The position numbers were made by a program, and so were the translations under genes. From positions 70,271,679 through 70,335,678 of the forward strand of contig CM056586.1 of NCBI GenBank assembly GCA_029721435.1: DNA of 64,000 nucleotides, in the 5' to 3' direction. The notes below the pieces were generated by a model, which had not been told where the DNA came from, made no database searches, and was given only the letters and a program-made list of their open reading frames with translations. The DNA is from Gymnothorax reevesii (Eukaryota > Chordata > Actinopteri > Anguilliformes > Muraenidae). Positions 23,867-35,320 of the stretch are shown one piece after another; positions within the stretch are counted from its first letter, which is position 1, and each line of letters begins with the position of its first letter.

Positions 23867-24649
23867 CTGCAAAAGTCAAACACAAACAGAGGACCTGGTT
23901 ACAACCCCTGAAACTCATTTTTCCACAAAAGTTTTAGGTTGAAAGGCAGAAAAGTCATTTTTTTCCCACACTGTAGGACAGTGTCACACACATATTCTGT
24001 ACCATACTAACACGATTTCAAGAGAAATGCGCAAACCTAGTAAGCCATGTTCTTATGGCCACAGCATTACATCAAATGAAAATCATCTACATCTTGTACG
24101 TCACTTTACACATATTCACCTGTAATTCACAAAGACATTTTGGATCGTTGGAACCTCGGAAACCTTTGGGTTTCCACTAGAATTTAAAATGGGCCTGAAG
24201 TTCCACAGCTTTGAATACAACAGCTGTATCTGACAGACACATACATGGGTCTGCAGGTTTTATGGCTTAAATGATGAATTTCATTTTTTTTTTTGGCAAA
24301 GAAACAAGGATGTTTATAGATCTAAGATGCATTTAAAACAACTCTACATTTGCTTGTTTTTTTGTATGATCTCCCAGAGCAGATCAGATCTCATTTTTGG
24401 AATGAAAAGAGTTCTCCAAATAAAGGTCTCCCAACTGGCATCTCCAAAATTTGCAGCATGTTAACCCTCAAAGGGTCAAAGAAGATTCCATTTCATTTTA
24501 TGGCGTATCAGCCTGCCGAGCAACAGTGCCTCAGCATTAGCTCACAAAACAATTCTATTTGGATGTCTTAAAGTCCCACAGAACGCAAAATCAATCTTTA
24601 AAATTAAGGCCATATTTCAAAACTAGGCTTATGCCATCGGAAGCGATGG

Positions 24650-25322
24650 CTTGGGGTATATCCCCGAACACCCCCAATCCTCCAATTCCCCAATCCATGA
24701 ATAGACCCAATATAATATAAAGCCCCTCAGGTCATGACCTTTCATTTGAACTTAATTTCAGGTCAATCAGATAAATGGTTTTGAAGATATGGCCAAAATG
24801 GTAATTTTCCATCACAAAGCTCCACCTGGTGGCAAAATATTGAACCATACAGGTATGATGTAATCATGTGACAAGTTGTGAGGTCATGAACTTTCATTTG
24901 CACATAGTTTCATTTCATGTCAATTGGACAAATGGGTCCGAAGATATGGCAAAAAAGGTGAATTTTATATGACAAAGCTCCACCGTGAGTCAAAATTTTG
25001 AACCAAACAGGTATAATGTCATCGTGGGACACATCCTCAGGTCATGACCTTTCATTATCACTTGATTTCAGGTCAATCGGAAAAATATTTCCAGAGATAT
25101 GATAAAAACAGTGATTTTTCCGTTTTTGGCCCCTGGTGGCCAATCTAGAAATTGTAAATTGTCCAAAATCGAATCAGTTCTTCCTCTTTATGATACTTAC
25201 TTATATGCAAAACTTGAAATTTCTAATTCACATATTACTGAAGTTATTGTGTTAAGACGTAGGGCGGCGGTCAGACCAAAAACATAATATCCCCTAAACG
25301 CCGTTTGGCGATCGGGGATATA
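24650..25322 (+). repeat. repeat with three 155-bp internal units
   Basis: caggtcatgacctttcattt, ggtcaatcagataaatgg and gaagatatggccaaaatggt recur at about 24727, 24880 and 25035, a period near 155 bp. The outer marks are ggggtatatccccgaa and, at the end, gatcggggatata. No coding capacity. It lies in chn1 intron 1. Confidence 0.75.
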
Positions 25323-28300
25323 ATTAACTTTGTTCTGCTGCATCCACCAAAGTTTGAATGGAGATGAAATAAATATGATAAAATGGAGAACACCGATAAC
25401 AGAATGGACCAAGACCTCCAGCAGACCCCACGGCTGTGGTCGTAAATGCAAGTCGGGGGAGAGGAGGGCGATTCAGAACCAATGGGCAGAGCTCCTAACT
25501 GATGATGTGAGGCTGCCCACTGAAGTACTGCTGACGTCAACTCAGAGCGAAAAGGTTCGCAACCAATTAGAACCCAGCCACAGGGAAAAGAAAAGCTCGT
25601 TATCTCTTCAAGGAAAAGTAATCATTGTCTCATACTCTGGTTAGGTTGACTATAATGCTCAAAGAAAGACCAATGAGAGAACCGATGACTTTCAGTTCCA
25701 ACTTCAAGTTGTCACCATGCGTCCTGGGTTATAATAGCATGTGAGGATGTCCGTCATCACAGCTTTGTTATTCCTGGGGTCAGATAAGGCTGCCGAGTCT
25801 TTGGGCCCACCGTACAGTGTGAGTGAGTGGGCCGGGGCATGGAGCCGGCTGAGCTAATTACCACACCAGAGCCAGTCAGAACAAGCCTTTGGGCTACCTT
25901 AGCTAAACAAAGGCTAAAGCTTTCAACCACGCCACACTGAGCAAGCATTGCAGCTTCTGTGCAATTACTGAAGACCAGCTCAGGAGAAGACTGAGCGGAG
26001 AGAGGCAATTATTACAGCAGCTGCAGCAGGCTGAGAGCAACGGTCTCGTACAAAACAAAGGCTCCGGGAATCTAGCATCCACTATTGTAGCCCTCAAAGG
26101 GTACTGGTCGATCAACGCTTATTATTTCGTCTTCACAGCTATGGCTCTGCTACTACACAGTTGTGTGGACACCCAGAAATGAGAGGGTCACAGTCCCCCC
26201 CCCCTCCTCCCCATCTCAATCCCAACACACGGTCAGTGAAGTCATATCAGAGCGTCTGAGGCAATCCACCACTCCCCTCACTGACAACCATGACCAGAAT
26301 AAAGGCCACTTCCTCACGGCTTAGCTTGGGCCTCCCAGAGTCTACAGTGGCTACAGATAGCAAGCTAGTCCGTCGCCATGGCAACGCCCTTTAGTATCCC
26401 CACCCTTCACAGACCCTGTTAGCACTGCCAGGTAATGAAACATTAATAACATAAATGTGGTTCTGGCGGAGAGGAAGAGCAATGGCCTCTTGAATCACTC
26501 TCCAGTCATTTCTACATTTAAGAATGACCTAGAGGTTGAAAGGACATCTGCATGGACTTTATAGCCCCAGACACATCATCAGCGACAAGGTACGTACTCT
26601 GACATTCAGTCACGATCATGATGAGACCCAAAGAGTGCTCACTGGCACTAATGAACAAGTGCTAAAGCACATCTACTTTGACACAGAACGGGTTACATTA
26701 GTACAATTCTCAAGGTAATGGCATAAATAATGAACTCCTTAAACAAAATACTAGCAGATTAAGCCTAAACCTGGTTACACATACCAATTTAATCTGTTAT
26801 TTACCCATCTTCACTATACCACCGACTGATACATGAATACATCCAATGGTCCTCGCAGTTCTCATTAAATTTTACATTAGTTTGAAGAATGACCACTTGC
26901 AGGACCGAGAAATGAAATATTTGGATAAAGATGGGGGGGGGGGGGACAAACTTCAAACATTTGCCGACAGGAGCATAAGAATGCGGCATCATGTAAGCCA
27001 GTATTACGGCTTTGAGAAGACATGGTTCGTGTCAGTCCAGCGCCCTCTAATGGACATCAATCCAATTGCATACCGAGTCCACAAAGCAAATCAGCAGCGT
27101 AAGCGTGAGTCAACACCAGTGACGGTTCACAATGACGTCATAACCAAGAAACCCGCATATCCACTCCTCATAACGACACGTAAGTTAGGTAGAGAGAGAA
27201 CACAATTACAGGTGGGGAAGCTTCCAACATTCATGCCGTCTAAAAATAGAACAGTAATTACCGCGTGGCGTTGACAGTGTGCGTAAAATGCCGTCAGAAC
27301 ATTCTCCATTCATTTGGTAATGAAAGCCATTTTGGATAATAGGCAAACAGACAGAGATAGTTCCAGGTGAAGACATTGCCTGGGTTCAGTTCGTCTTCAT
27401 AAGACAGTAATTGACATGAGGAGTTTACACAACCTCCATATAAAGCATTCATGACATATTTTATGTTTAGGCAAAAGAAGTACAGTAGGGAAATTGGAAT
27501 TTTGAACTCGAGTTTTCTAGTAAAAACATGCCAGACAGTCATGAGTTGAAAAGCATGGACTAACTGGCAGTCATCTTCAGCAGTGTGCATTTTATCCTTG
27601 GTTTTTCCCCCCACACGTTCAGGTCTTCATTTCAACTAAAAACCAATTGTGCCAATTGTGAAAAACATTTAAATGAGCAATATTGAAAGATCACCACTCT
27701 TCTGGGCAGACCAAGTTCCTAACAAATGTGCGCCATTTAATCACAGACTTTCAGCAGCACACCAGGAGAGTTGCAGAGTCTGCAGTTGTTCGTCATGGTT
27801 TCAGCATGATTAGAATATCTACTATAGAAGGTCCTAGCAGAGTTAGTTGGTCCCTAGCAAAGACAAGTGCTAACACAGACAGTGAAACAACGTAAACCAA
27901 GTGCACAACTCATTCCATTGAGAGACAACTCCAGGCCCTGACTAAAGGATAAAATAAAGATGCGAGGGGAGGGGGGAGTGGGGTGGGTGGTTAGCAAGAG
28001 CGGAGACAACTGTGTCCAAAGGAAAGACATCACAATTGGGGAAAGGGCCCTGCCCCTCCTCTGCTAACCCCACAGGGCTGTTTACAGGAAAGCTCTATTA
28101 AAATACCGTAGCTCCAGCCCTCCAGGAACAATGCCATCCTGAGAGGAAAACTGAAGAGCACTTCAACCTGACCTCTGCGAACAGGCAGCAAACTTTCCTG
28201 TTGCTTCGTCCCCACCCGTCCCGTCCCACCTCACAGCGCTTCTAGCGCTTTTCACGTCTCAGAGCTGACTCTGCAGCAACTAATCAGCACAGGCGCACTC

Positions 28301-28328
28301 ACATCGCCACCGCAAGCACAAGGGGACC
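25323..28328. other. chn1 intron 1, repeat-poor stretch
   Basis: Few repeat hallmarks. 25740-26440 looks like conserved non-coding DNA (balanced composition, E-box-like cagctgcagcaggctg, homeodomain-type taatta, a perfect X-box). 26700-27900 is AT-rich and unrecognised. Confidence 0.4.
26372..26385. promoter_or_regulatory. perfect RFX X-box in chn1 intron 1
   Basis: GTCGCCATGGCAAC fits the X-box consensus RYYNYY-N2-RRNRAC at every position. It lies in a stretch that is low in repeats (about 25740-26440) with balanced composition and motifs such as caattattac and gagctaattac, which looks like conserved regulatory DNA. RFX binding is inferred from the motif alone. Confidence 0.5.
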
Positions 28329-28428
28329 NNNNNNNNNNNNNNNNNNNNNNNNNNNNNNNNNNNNNNNNNNNNNNNNNNNNNNNNNNNNNNNNNNNNNNNN
28401 NNNNNNNNNNNNNNNNNNNNNNNNNNNN
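28329..28428. other. assembly gap (100 N)
   Basis: Exactly 100 N, the conventional placeholder for a gap of unknown size. Distances within chn1 intron 1 are therefore uncertain, and any open frame crossing it is artificial. Confidence 0.99.
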
Positions 28429-28620
28429 AACACCGTAACTCTTTCCCGACCTCCAGATCTTCTCCCTTCCATCGTGTCTCGCAGAAACCCGTCTGATCTT
28501 AGAACAAGGCCAACCCACCTCGCTTTTCTCTTCCAGACGGTAAATCTGTCAAGCTCCTCTCCTGACCAACTCTCCTCAGTACTTCTGCAATACTTACTTT
28601 CCCTCTCCATCCTCCCCGAG
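28429..28620 (-). repeat. non-LTR retrotransposon (LINE) fragment at the gap
   Basis: The minus strand encodes RKARWVGLVLRSDGFLRDTM and EGRRSGGRERVTV, resembling the Arg-rich end of LINE reverse transcriptases (usually R-K-LRW-GH-LRSDG). EVLRRVG lies upstream in another frame. It runs into the run of N, and a collapsed repeat is the likely cause of the gap. Confidence 0.65.
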
Positions 28621-28835
28621 AACCACATTTCACAACTAGTCTCTTGGGGTCAGCTTTTCTCAACGAGCGATTGCACACATACACTGCACAGACCACTGGA
28701 CGGAGCTCGAAAACACACTGGGAGGTTCTTGAAATTTCATCATTGGCAGAGATCTATGCTGGAAAAGACAAGACATGTGATTTTTGCACAAAATGGTGCT
28801 GCCAAGTCAGACAGCCAATTCAACGAAAGCTTTAA

Positions 28836-28900
28836 ATTTAACCTTTATTTAACCAAGTTTGTCCCACTGAGATAAAGGATGTCTTTTACAAGGGAGATCT
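28836..28900 (-). repeat. SINE/LINE 3' tail fragment
   Basis: The plus-strand text aacctttatttaaccaagtt, then gtcccactgagataaagg and cttttacaagggagat, is the inverted form of the tail seen at the 3' end of the 5S SINE at 33735-34176. Confidence 0.7.
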
Positions 28901-30805
28901 ATCCGAGACGATAAGAGCACAGTTATGATGAAAGCAACAGACAACACATGAATTAACATGAACTTGTTCATACAAAACACCAGCACACAGACAAACTGGA
29001 TTATTGGGCCTAAAGATACTAGATGCAATGGAGGGAAGTAATCGCTGCATGTATGCATGCTGCAAACTATAATTCTGAAGTAAAACAGTCCAGTCTACGC
29101 AAAAAAAAAAAAAAGTCATTAAACTTCATGGAAATTAGTTCTAGTATTTCCCACCAAAAGCCAACAGCTTCTAGAAGATTTTTTTTTTTTTAATACGGTC
29201 ACATGCCTCTGATCTAAAACAGTTTCAATGACTCTGATACCCATGTTGCTTGTACTGTTAGCGCAGTGATCATCTGAGCTCACAGTCAGGACAACACGTT
29301 GCATGGGATAAGATCATAAAATGCAGGCAAAGAACTTGGTGAAAAAGTGAGAAGAAAAGCAGACCAGATGGGCTCTAATCGTGAATCCCAACGAAGAGAG
29401 AAACGTCAGTGTCTTACAGAGACACACTGGTGAAGCATAAAGACTCAATGTTTCAAACATCTCCTGAAATGACCCTTCCTGCAAATTCAGGTTTGAGCAA
29501 CCATCAATCCAGCTCCATCAGCTGAATGGGGCGAAGTAATTAACCAGAAGCTTTAAACAATTGGGAGTCATGCAGAGCGACACAGAGAGAGGACACAACA
29601 CCTCCCCTAGCGTCCTAAAACAGTCAAGATGAGAGATGTTTATTTATGGGCCTGCTGTGGTAAATGGGCCCCTTTCAAACTCCATTTGTTCAGAAGAGCG
29701 GGGAGCTGAAAGGATGTGAACATCAGATACCATTGTCAACAGCCACGGCGCTTCCTCACTCTCGCAGTTTGGCAGCAGAGTGCAGTCCTAACTTGGATTA
29801 AACCGTTTCCTGTTCTAATGATGACCCCCTACCCCCCACCCACCCCCACACGCAGCCAGTTCTGAGCTCAGCCTATGATTCAGCATCATGCTCTATTACT
29901 GGCACAAAATGGCTGCTCCTAGCCCAAATGTATCTGGAGGGCTGAAAACAAAAAGGAGCGAGAATACCTCATCTTTCTCGCATGCACACGTTCATCAGCC
30001 TCCCTCAAAACTTCCCTTTTCAGCGCAGGCGAATCCCTCTCTGTTCATGAGATATTCAGTTCCTAATATGTCCTTCAGACAAAACTGAAGTGCAAGTTTC
30101 CCACCGTCCAAGATGTCCAATTCAAATCCCACATCAGAACTCCGGTTTTTTAACAGTCTTGAGTGGTTGCTGAAATTCTCTCATATTTCAAATTGGCATA
30201 CATGTAATGGCATTTATTGTATTCATTTCTTTATTCTTATTTAATGTTGAAGTCGCTTGAAAAATGACTGTCATTACAGACAATGCAGTCGCAGCCAACA
30301 CATTAAAAAATGGAAAAATCATCCATGACAAAGTCTTCAGGTGACCGGAGACCCCGCAATACCACGGATGCGAAACGGCGCGCCTGTTCAGCCAATATTC
30401 ACATCAATGTACAACCCCGCGTATCTACAGATCGCACCGCAGAGATGCGGCACATCAGTTTACTCTGTAAAAGCAGCAGAGTAGAAAATCAAAATGACTT
30501 CATCAATGTGGCTCGTCGCTGCCAATGTGCAACAAGCAGGGTCAAGACGGGAAAACTGCCAGACCCTCCACACACACCCCAGGCTGCACATCTCATGGGC
30601 TTACGGCTGCAACATCTTACCTAAAGGCAGCCCGAAAAAGCGATTTTAACAGCAATCCATGTGTCGCAAGTTTAATGTGTAGCAGGGAAAATGTTGCTTA
30701 ATTAAACAGTCGTCAATGAAAAACAATTATGACTTCTAGCCATTAAACCTCGAGCAGATTTACTCAAAATAAAACTGCCCGGGAAATCGGAAACTTTCAA
30801 CTCAC
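28901..30805. other. chn1 intron 1, 5' part
   Basis: No transposon ends seen. 29560-29810 (tttatttatgggcctgctgt, ggtaaatgggcccctttc) has the balanced look of conserved non-coding DNA. 30310-30620 is mildly CpG-rich near exon 1. Confidence 0.4.
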
Positions 30806-30824
30806 CAAAAACATTTAGGGCCAT
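30806..30824 (-). CDS. chn1: chn1 coding exon 1 (initiator exon)
   Basis: Reads MALNVF plus the first base of codon 7, then the donor gtgagt at 30800-30805. Human alpha2-chimaerin begins MALTLFD, so the first two or three codons and the phase agree. The start codon has a strong context (A at -3, G at +4). The six codons are too few to score alone. The call rests on the perfect phase join to exon 2 (G + AT = Asp7) and on the CpG-rich DNA immediately upstream. Confidence 0.88.
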
Positions 30825-30826
30825 TT

Positions 30827-30877
30827 TTAATCCTGATATTCAGAGGGACGAGAGCCTCCCGGACAGCGCGCAGACAT
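30827..30877 (-). promoter_or_regulatory. upstream ORF in the chn1 5' leader
   Basis: An ATG at 30875-30877 opens 16 codons (starting MSARCPGG) and stops at a TAA whose last base lies 2 nt before the chn1 start codon. The uORF start context is weak (T at -3), while the main start is strong. If the leader covers this point, ribosomes would pass by leaky scanning or terminate almost on top of the chn1 start. Whether it is transcribed is inferred from its closeness to exon 1. Confidence 0.5.
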
Positions 30878-31008
30878 GGAACCCGATTTCCCGACGCGTC
30901 TCCTCTGGATGTCCGTCACCCTGCCTTGGACACCTGAAACTTTAAAGTGAGGCGCCGAGATGAAAACATCCGTCATGCAAATGAGCAACAACATCGCGAA
31001 CTTAAGCC

Positions 31009-31146
31009 GCTTTCACACCGGACGCGACGCGAATGTTTCCGCACGACAGATTACATTCAAAGTCGATGCAAAGACGCGACGTCTTTGCATTGACTTTGAA
31101 TGTAATCTGCCGTGCGGAAAATTCGTTTCGCGTCCAGTGTGAAAGC
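31009..31146. repeat. 138-bp hairpin MITE next to the chn1 promoter
   Basis: A near-perfect inverted repeat with outer ends GCTTTCACAC/GTGTGAAAGC and inner arms TGCAAAGAC/GTCTTTGCA, separated by 5 nt at 31076-31080. Both strands encode almost the same peptide, as expected of a long palindrome. It has the form of a short non-autonomous DNA transposon; no target duplication is obvious. It sits 185 bp upstream of the chn1 ATG, either inside a leader intron or in the promoter. Confidence 0.85.
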
Positions 31147-31560
31147 TGCCTGGGCAGATTGCAGCCAGTTACCCAGCAAGTAAGCAAGCCAGCGCGCTAA
31201 CCCCTCAGCTATCCCCGGCATCATGCAAGCCCAGAGAAAACACTCAATGGGAGATCAGCGAGCAAAAAAACGATCAATGCAGCGCAAAACGCCGCTGCTG
31301 CCGTAAAGGACACAACGCGGGGAGAATGAGACACAGACCTTAGAGCTGCACGCGGCTGCAAACTGTTCGCGCGAGTGAGCGCGCGTGAAAAGATGTTGAA
31401 TTTACCCAGCGAGTCTTAAACCGCATCCACCGGAGTCGCGTGCGCCATTTTGAAACACCACGTGACCGCATCTGGTGACTGCAGGCTGTCCACGTCTCGT
31501 CACCATGGAGACAGCCAGCCTTCTTTATTTGGGTGAATGACAACGCAGGGATAAGGCTGC
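31147..31560 (-). promoter_or_regulatory. chn1: CpG-rich chn1 promoter / 5' exon region
   Basis: Dense CpG (for example gttcgcgcgagtgagcgcgc near 31370) in an otherwise AT-rich window. Three motifs cluster here: CCACGTGACC (E-box/USF type) at 31458-31467; CAAAATGGCGC at 31442-31452 in minus-strand sense, the orientation usual for YY1 sites just inside a transcript; and an X-box-like GTCACCATGGAGAC at 31499-31512. A plausible first-exon donor (GCTGG|gtaaat) ends at 31406, which would make an untranslated first exon with a 10-codon uORF from 31448. The gene direction fits, but the start site is inferred. Confidence 0.55.
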
Positions 31561-33608
31561 GGCTAACATTGCAATAGAAGCAGCTGTCAAGTTAGCGAGC
31601 TTGCTGGCTAGTTTCACGAGATGGTGATTAAAATGCGAGGCACTTTCCGTCGTGAGCTGATTCGCATACAAATCGCGCATGCGTGCTTTTAAAGCCGCAG
31701 GTTTTTGCTGCACAAGGTAGCCAATTTACAGACAAATTGGCATGACGTCACGGCACATTATGGCTAGCAAGGCAATTTCTGAAGAAATAATGGATAGAAA
31801 GGCTGATGTTAAACTACCTTGCTGGCGGTGAATGTTGTAAGATAATATTGTTAAAAATGTGTGGATTTTGTAAGGTTTGTTGAAAAGCTGATGTTGTACT
31901 GAATAGCTGATTTTAAAAGTTGAATAATTCCAAGATTTTTTTTCAAAGATGCAGAAAAAGTTAAGGTCTGCATGGGTAACTGAAAGTAAAAATGAGTAGA
32001 TAGAATTTGATTATGAATAGAGTATGAATAATTGAAAAAAGGGGGAAAGGGAGGAAAGATTCAAATGTAATGTAAGCTGGTGATGCCACTGCATAGCTGG
32101 CTTAAAGAAAGAGGCGGACAAGCTATTCTATTCGTTAATTATCCATAAAGCATGACAATCCAGCAACCATAATAAATTCAAAATGAACTTATATTGAGAA
32201 AACATTCACAAAAGGGGCGTGGCATATACAATCTATTTCCAACGAGCAAGGGAGGAAACAGGACAACAAATCCCTAAAAGGAGACAAAACTGCAAAAACA
32301 GGTGCAGGCCGCTGGTCTGGAACGGGAGGAACCAGTTAATGACGCGCCAGTGTTGTGACAAGAGCAGGCTTAGACAAATAGCACAAGTGAAAGTAAGGGA
32401 AGGGCGAGAATTGAACCACCCATTAAAAAATCGGATGAGAACATTATACAGGAAGGAATATATTTGAGTTCGATGTCTGTCTGTCTGTCTGTCTCTGTGT
32501 GTGTGTATGTACACGTTTTTCTCCTACATTTCTTAACCGATTATCACCAAATTTGGTGTGAATATCCACTTGGACACCAGGAAGGACTTGACGTAGCCCG
32601 ATTTTTGAAAAACGGTCATGCACGCAAAAAAAATGGCAATTTCACTCCGGGTAGTGGGTATAAACTTATATAACCTGATGCGCGTAGCAATGTCCGGTTG
32701 TACCGCTAAGAAACCGCAATGTCCTTACGAACGTACGTTGAGGTAACCTGCGAGCAGGCTATCTTGTTTACCGAGGGACCGAGGGAGTGATAAGAGAGCC
32801 TGCACGAACGCCAGGCTTTAGACAGGGCACCGCGTTCGTCCACGAACGCTGCATTCTGATTAGTCGAACTTCACATCTCCCAAATTCAAATTTGACAGTT
32901 GAACACTCGCAGGGCTGGCGTTAGACCTGAAAATTAGGCGGCAATTATTGACAAAAATTAGTCCTGGCTGATTCTAGATGGTTTCCCTTGATTAACACAT
33001 TTTCCAATTCAAGAATAATCAAGTGGCAATTGAAGACACGGCTTCTCTCCCTCATGCGATCTAAAAGCGACAAAATAATGGGCTACAAAGCGGGTAGCAG
33101 CTAGTTTATGTATAATCTAGAAAGGACTTTGAAGGTAGAAGATCTGGGGAGGAGGGTGAAAGTCAGGAAACATTATGACCCCATTAAAATATGACACAAA
33201 AGAGCTCAGTTACACCTCATTGAATAAGGAAACACTCATCGGGAGCATGTATGCACTGCAGTAATGTAGATACAGTTGAACATGAATTAACTCACTGCAA
33301 TCGATAGCCTGTTCAACAGAGCATAAAAATGTTCACGTTCTTTGCAGATGTTGGGAGGGGGCACCACCAGATATGCAGGGGAGCCACTGCGCTCTAAAAG
33401 TAAAGTGAATTAAATATCATATATTTAAAGACTGCCGATCTTATTATTACGGTAAATACAAATGCAGACAGGTAAAAGAAAATGTCATTAGTTTTGCGTC
33501 TGAGTTTTGTTGAGCGCAACAACAGGAACAATGCCATCTACTGGCTAAACAGGGAAATGGCGTGAACTGTTGCAAGAGACGACCTCAGATATGCCCCCAA
33601 GAAGAAAG
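31561..33608. other. upstream flank of chn1
   Basis: AT-rich, unrecognised apart from the GTCT-headed repeat at 32474. 32760-32900 has some CpG. No exon of another gene was found. Confidence 0.4.
32474..32665 (+). repeat. dispersed GTCT-headed repeat
   Basis: (GTCT)n then tcttaaccgattatcaccaa and atttggtgtgaatatccact, ending in actccgggtagtgggt. Same layout as 55068-55405 (a tetranucleotide head, then 'accaaa-ttggtg'), but with different downstream sequence. Confidence 0.65.
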
Positions 33609-33690
33609 CGACCAGCATAGACCAGCTTGGACCAACACCAGACCAGCATTGACCAGCATTAAACCAGCATGAACCAACATTGACAAGAAT
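33609..33690. repeat. ACCAGCA-type minisatellite
   Basis: Units such as gaccagcat, gaccagctt, gaccaaca and aaccagcat repeat every 9-12 bp, just ahead of the 5S-derived SINE. Confidence 0.75.
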
Positions 33691-33734
33691 GATTTCCATG
33701 GTGGTACTTGTCCATTGCTGAGGGTATGGTTTTT

Positions 33735-34176
33735 AGCAGCCAGCAGCCATACCACTATTTGATCTGCTCCAGCCGTGTGGCTTGGTTAGTACTTGGATGG
33801 GAGACCACCAGGGAAAACCAGGTTGCTGCTAGAAGAGGTGTTGGTGTTCAGTAGGTTGCGATCTTCTCTCTGGTGGAATAATCCCCAATGCCCCAGTGCA
33901 GTGATGGGGACACTGTACTGAAGGAGACGCCGTCTTTCAGATGAGACATTAAACTGAGGTTTTGAGTCACTGTGGTCATTAAACATCCTATGACACCCTT
34001 CGATAAAAGTAGAGGGTTCCTCGGTGTGAATGCCGAAAGTCCCAACCTGGCTCTTTTGATCTGCCACCTAATCATTCCCTGTCCTCTCCCTCCCCACCTC
34101 AACCCCCAGGGCTCCCTTGTGAAAGAGATTTCAATCTCAACGGGACTTCCCTGGTTAAATGAAAAACAATAAAGCA
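33735..34176 (+). repeat. 5S-rRNA-derived SINE (SINE3-like)
   Basis: The head carries the 3' two-thirds of a 5S rRNA with its internal promoter region (ggttagtacttggatgggag, then accaccagggaa). The body reads agtgatggggacactgtact and cgtctttcagatgagacatt. The tail (agagatttcaatctcaacgg, ttccctggttaaat) is shared with the fragment at 28836-28900. It is not a working 5S gene, because the 5' part has diverged. Confidence 0.88.
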
Positions 34177-34759
34177 GAGACTGTGACACTTGAATGACTA
34201 AGAGGGAAGGTTAAGTAAAACAAATCTGAGACGATGATACACCAATATTCAGAAAATGTACCGGTAATTCCAAAGAGATTTTCGCCTTCACGAAAAACTA
34301 TTATCTCTATATTAAAATATATTATTATTATTATTAATGAATTACAGAAATCATGTAAGTGTTACCAGGACCTGAGTTAGACTCTGTACTGCCCCGGGGC
34401 TCAGGCACCTGAAATGCCCATGAGCATTTGCATGAATTGCTCCACCAGAAAAGTTATAAAAATCACCAGAATATTGAGGCAATACTAAATAAGAAGCCAA
34501 TTTTGTATCCAAAACTTTTCGTTGAACTATATTCTAGCCCCGCAGATGAAAAATTGTGTTCGTCCAAGAGCTGTAGAGACTGTTTAATCAGTCACAACAT
34601 GCTTCTTACACTCAATTAAACCATCAAAGGAGGAACAACTGTCCAATAGCATCAGTACCGCTGCACCTCTCCATTTTCACTCTGGTGTGTGCGCCAACCG
34701 CTGAGATACTGGCGCTTACTATTGCATCACATCTAAATGTTTCCCTTCTACACCGGTCT

Positions 34760-35320
34760 CTTAGTCAGTTTGCAGTCTGGTCCTCCTTAATTGTTTGATT
34801 CTTGTTTCACTCCCTGTCCCCTGTGTGCTTTAGTGCTCCCTGCCCTAATGCTGATGATTGTTGTGTGCATATAAGTTTCGTTGTCTGTGTCGCCCTTTGC
34901 TGGATTGTTCGGAACTCTTACTGGCGAGATATACTCTCCTCCATCTTCGGTTTGTAAGAAAATGCTACTTGTGACTTCAGTCAGACACTCTCTCCCTGCC
35001 CGTAGTGGCCTCCAGAGCAGAGACAGACTCCTCTGATGCTCAGTCCTGGTTCGACAGTGGATGCACTGTCCTGCAGGCACTGCCAATCAGCTTGACCACC
35101 CGGCAACTGACTATAGACTAACCACTGACCACAGCTCAAAATCTCCTCCCCAGATTCCTGTTCTTGCATTGCCTGACCCGGACTGAACCTTCACAGCCCC
35201 AGCCTGTGCCCTCCTGAAATCTTTGTTTGAGTTTTTGTGCCTTTGTGGCTTAAAGTGCCTACTTGCCTTCGTCAGTTAATCTGTGCCTGGTTCCTTTGGT
35301 GTGAAAGGTAACAGAATTAT
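34760..35320 (+). mobile_element. solo-LTR-like sequence
   Basis: It has the look of a fish Gypsy-type LTR: a TATA-like gcatataag at about 34869, then ttgtctgtgtcgccctttgc and tggattgttcgg, a pyrimidine-rich downstream part, and an end near gtgaaaggtaacagaatta. No second LTR or internal coding region is nearby. Assigned by resemblance only. Confidence 0.4.

Noticed and set aside
28252..28628. Open frames crossing the N run
   Set aside because: The gap makes the reading meaningless; only the LINE-like part after 28429 is kept.
33735..33830. 5S rRNA gene
   Set aside because: Only the 3' part matches and it continues into a SINE body and tail.
34981..35169. 62-codon minus-strand frame considered as an atf2 terminal exon
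   Set aside because: No match to the ATF2 C-terminus and it lies in LTR-like sequence.
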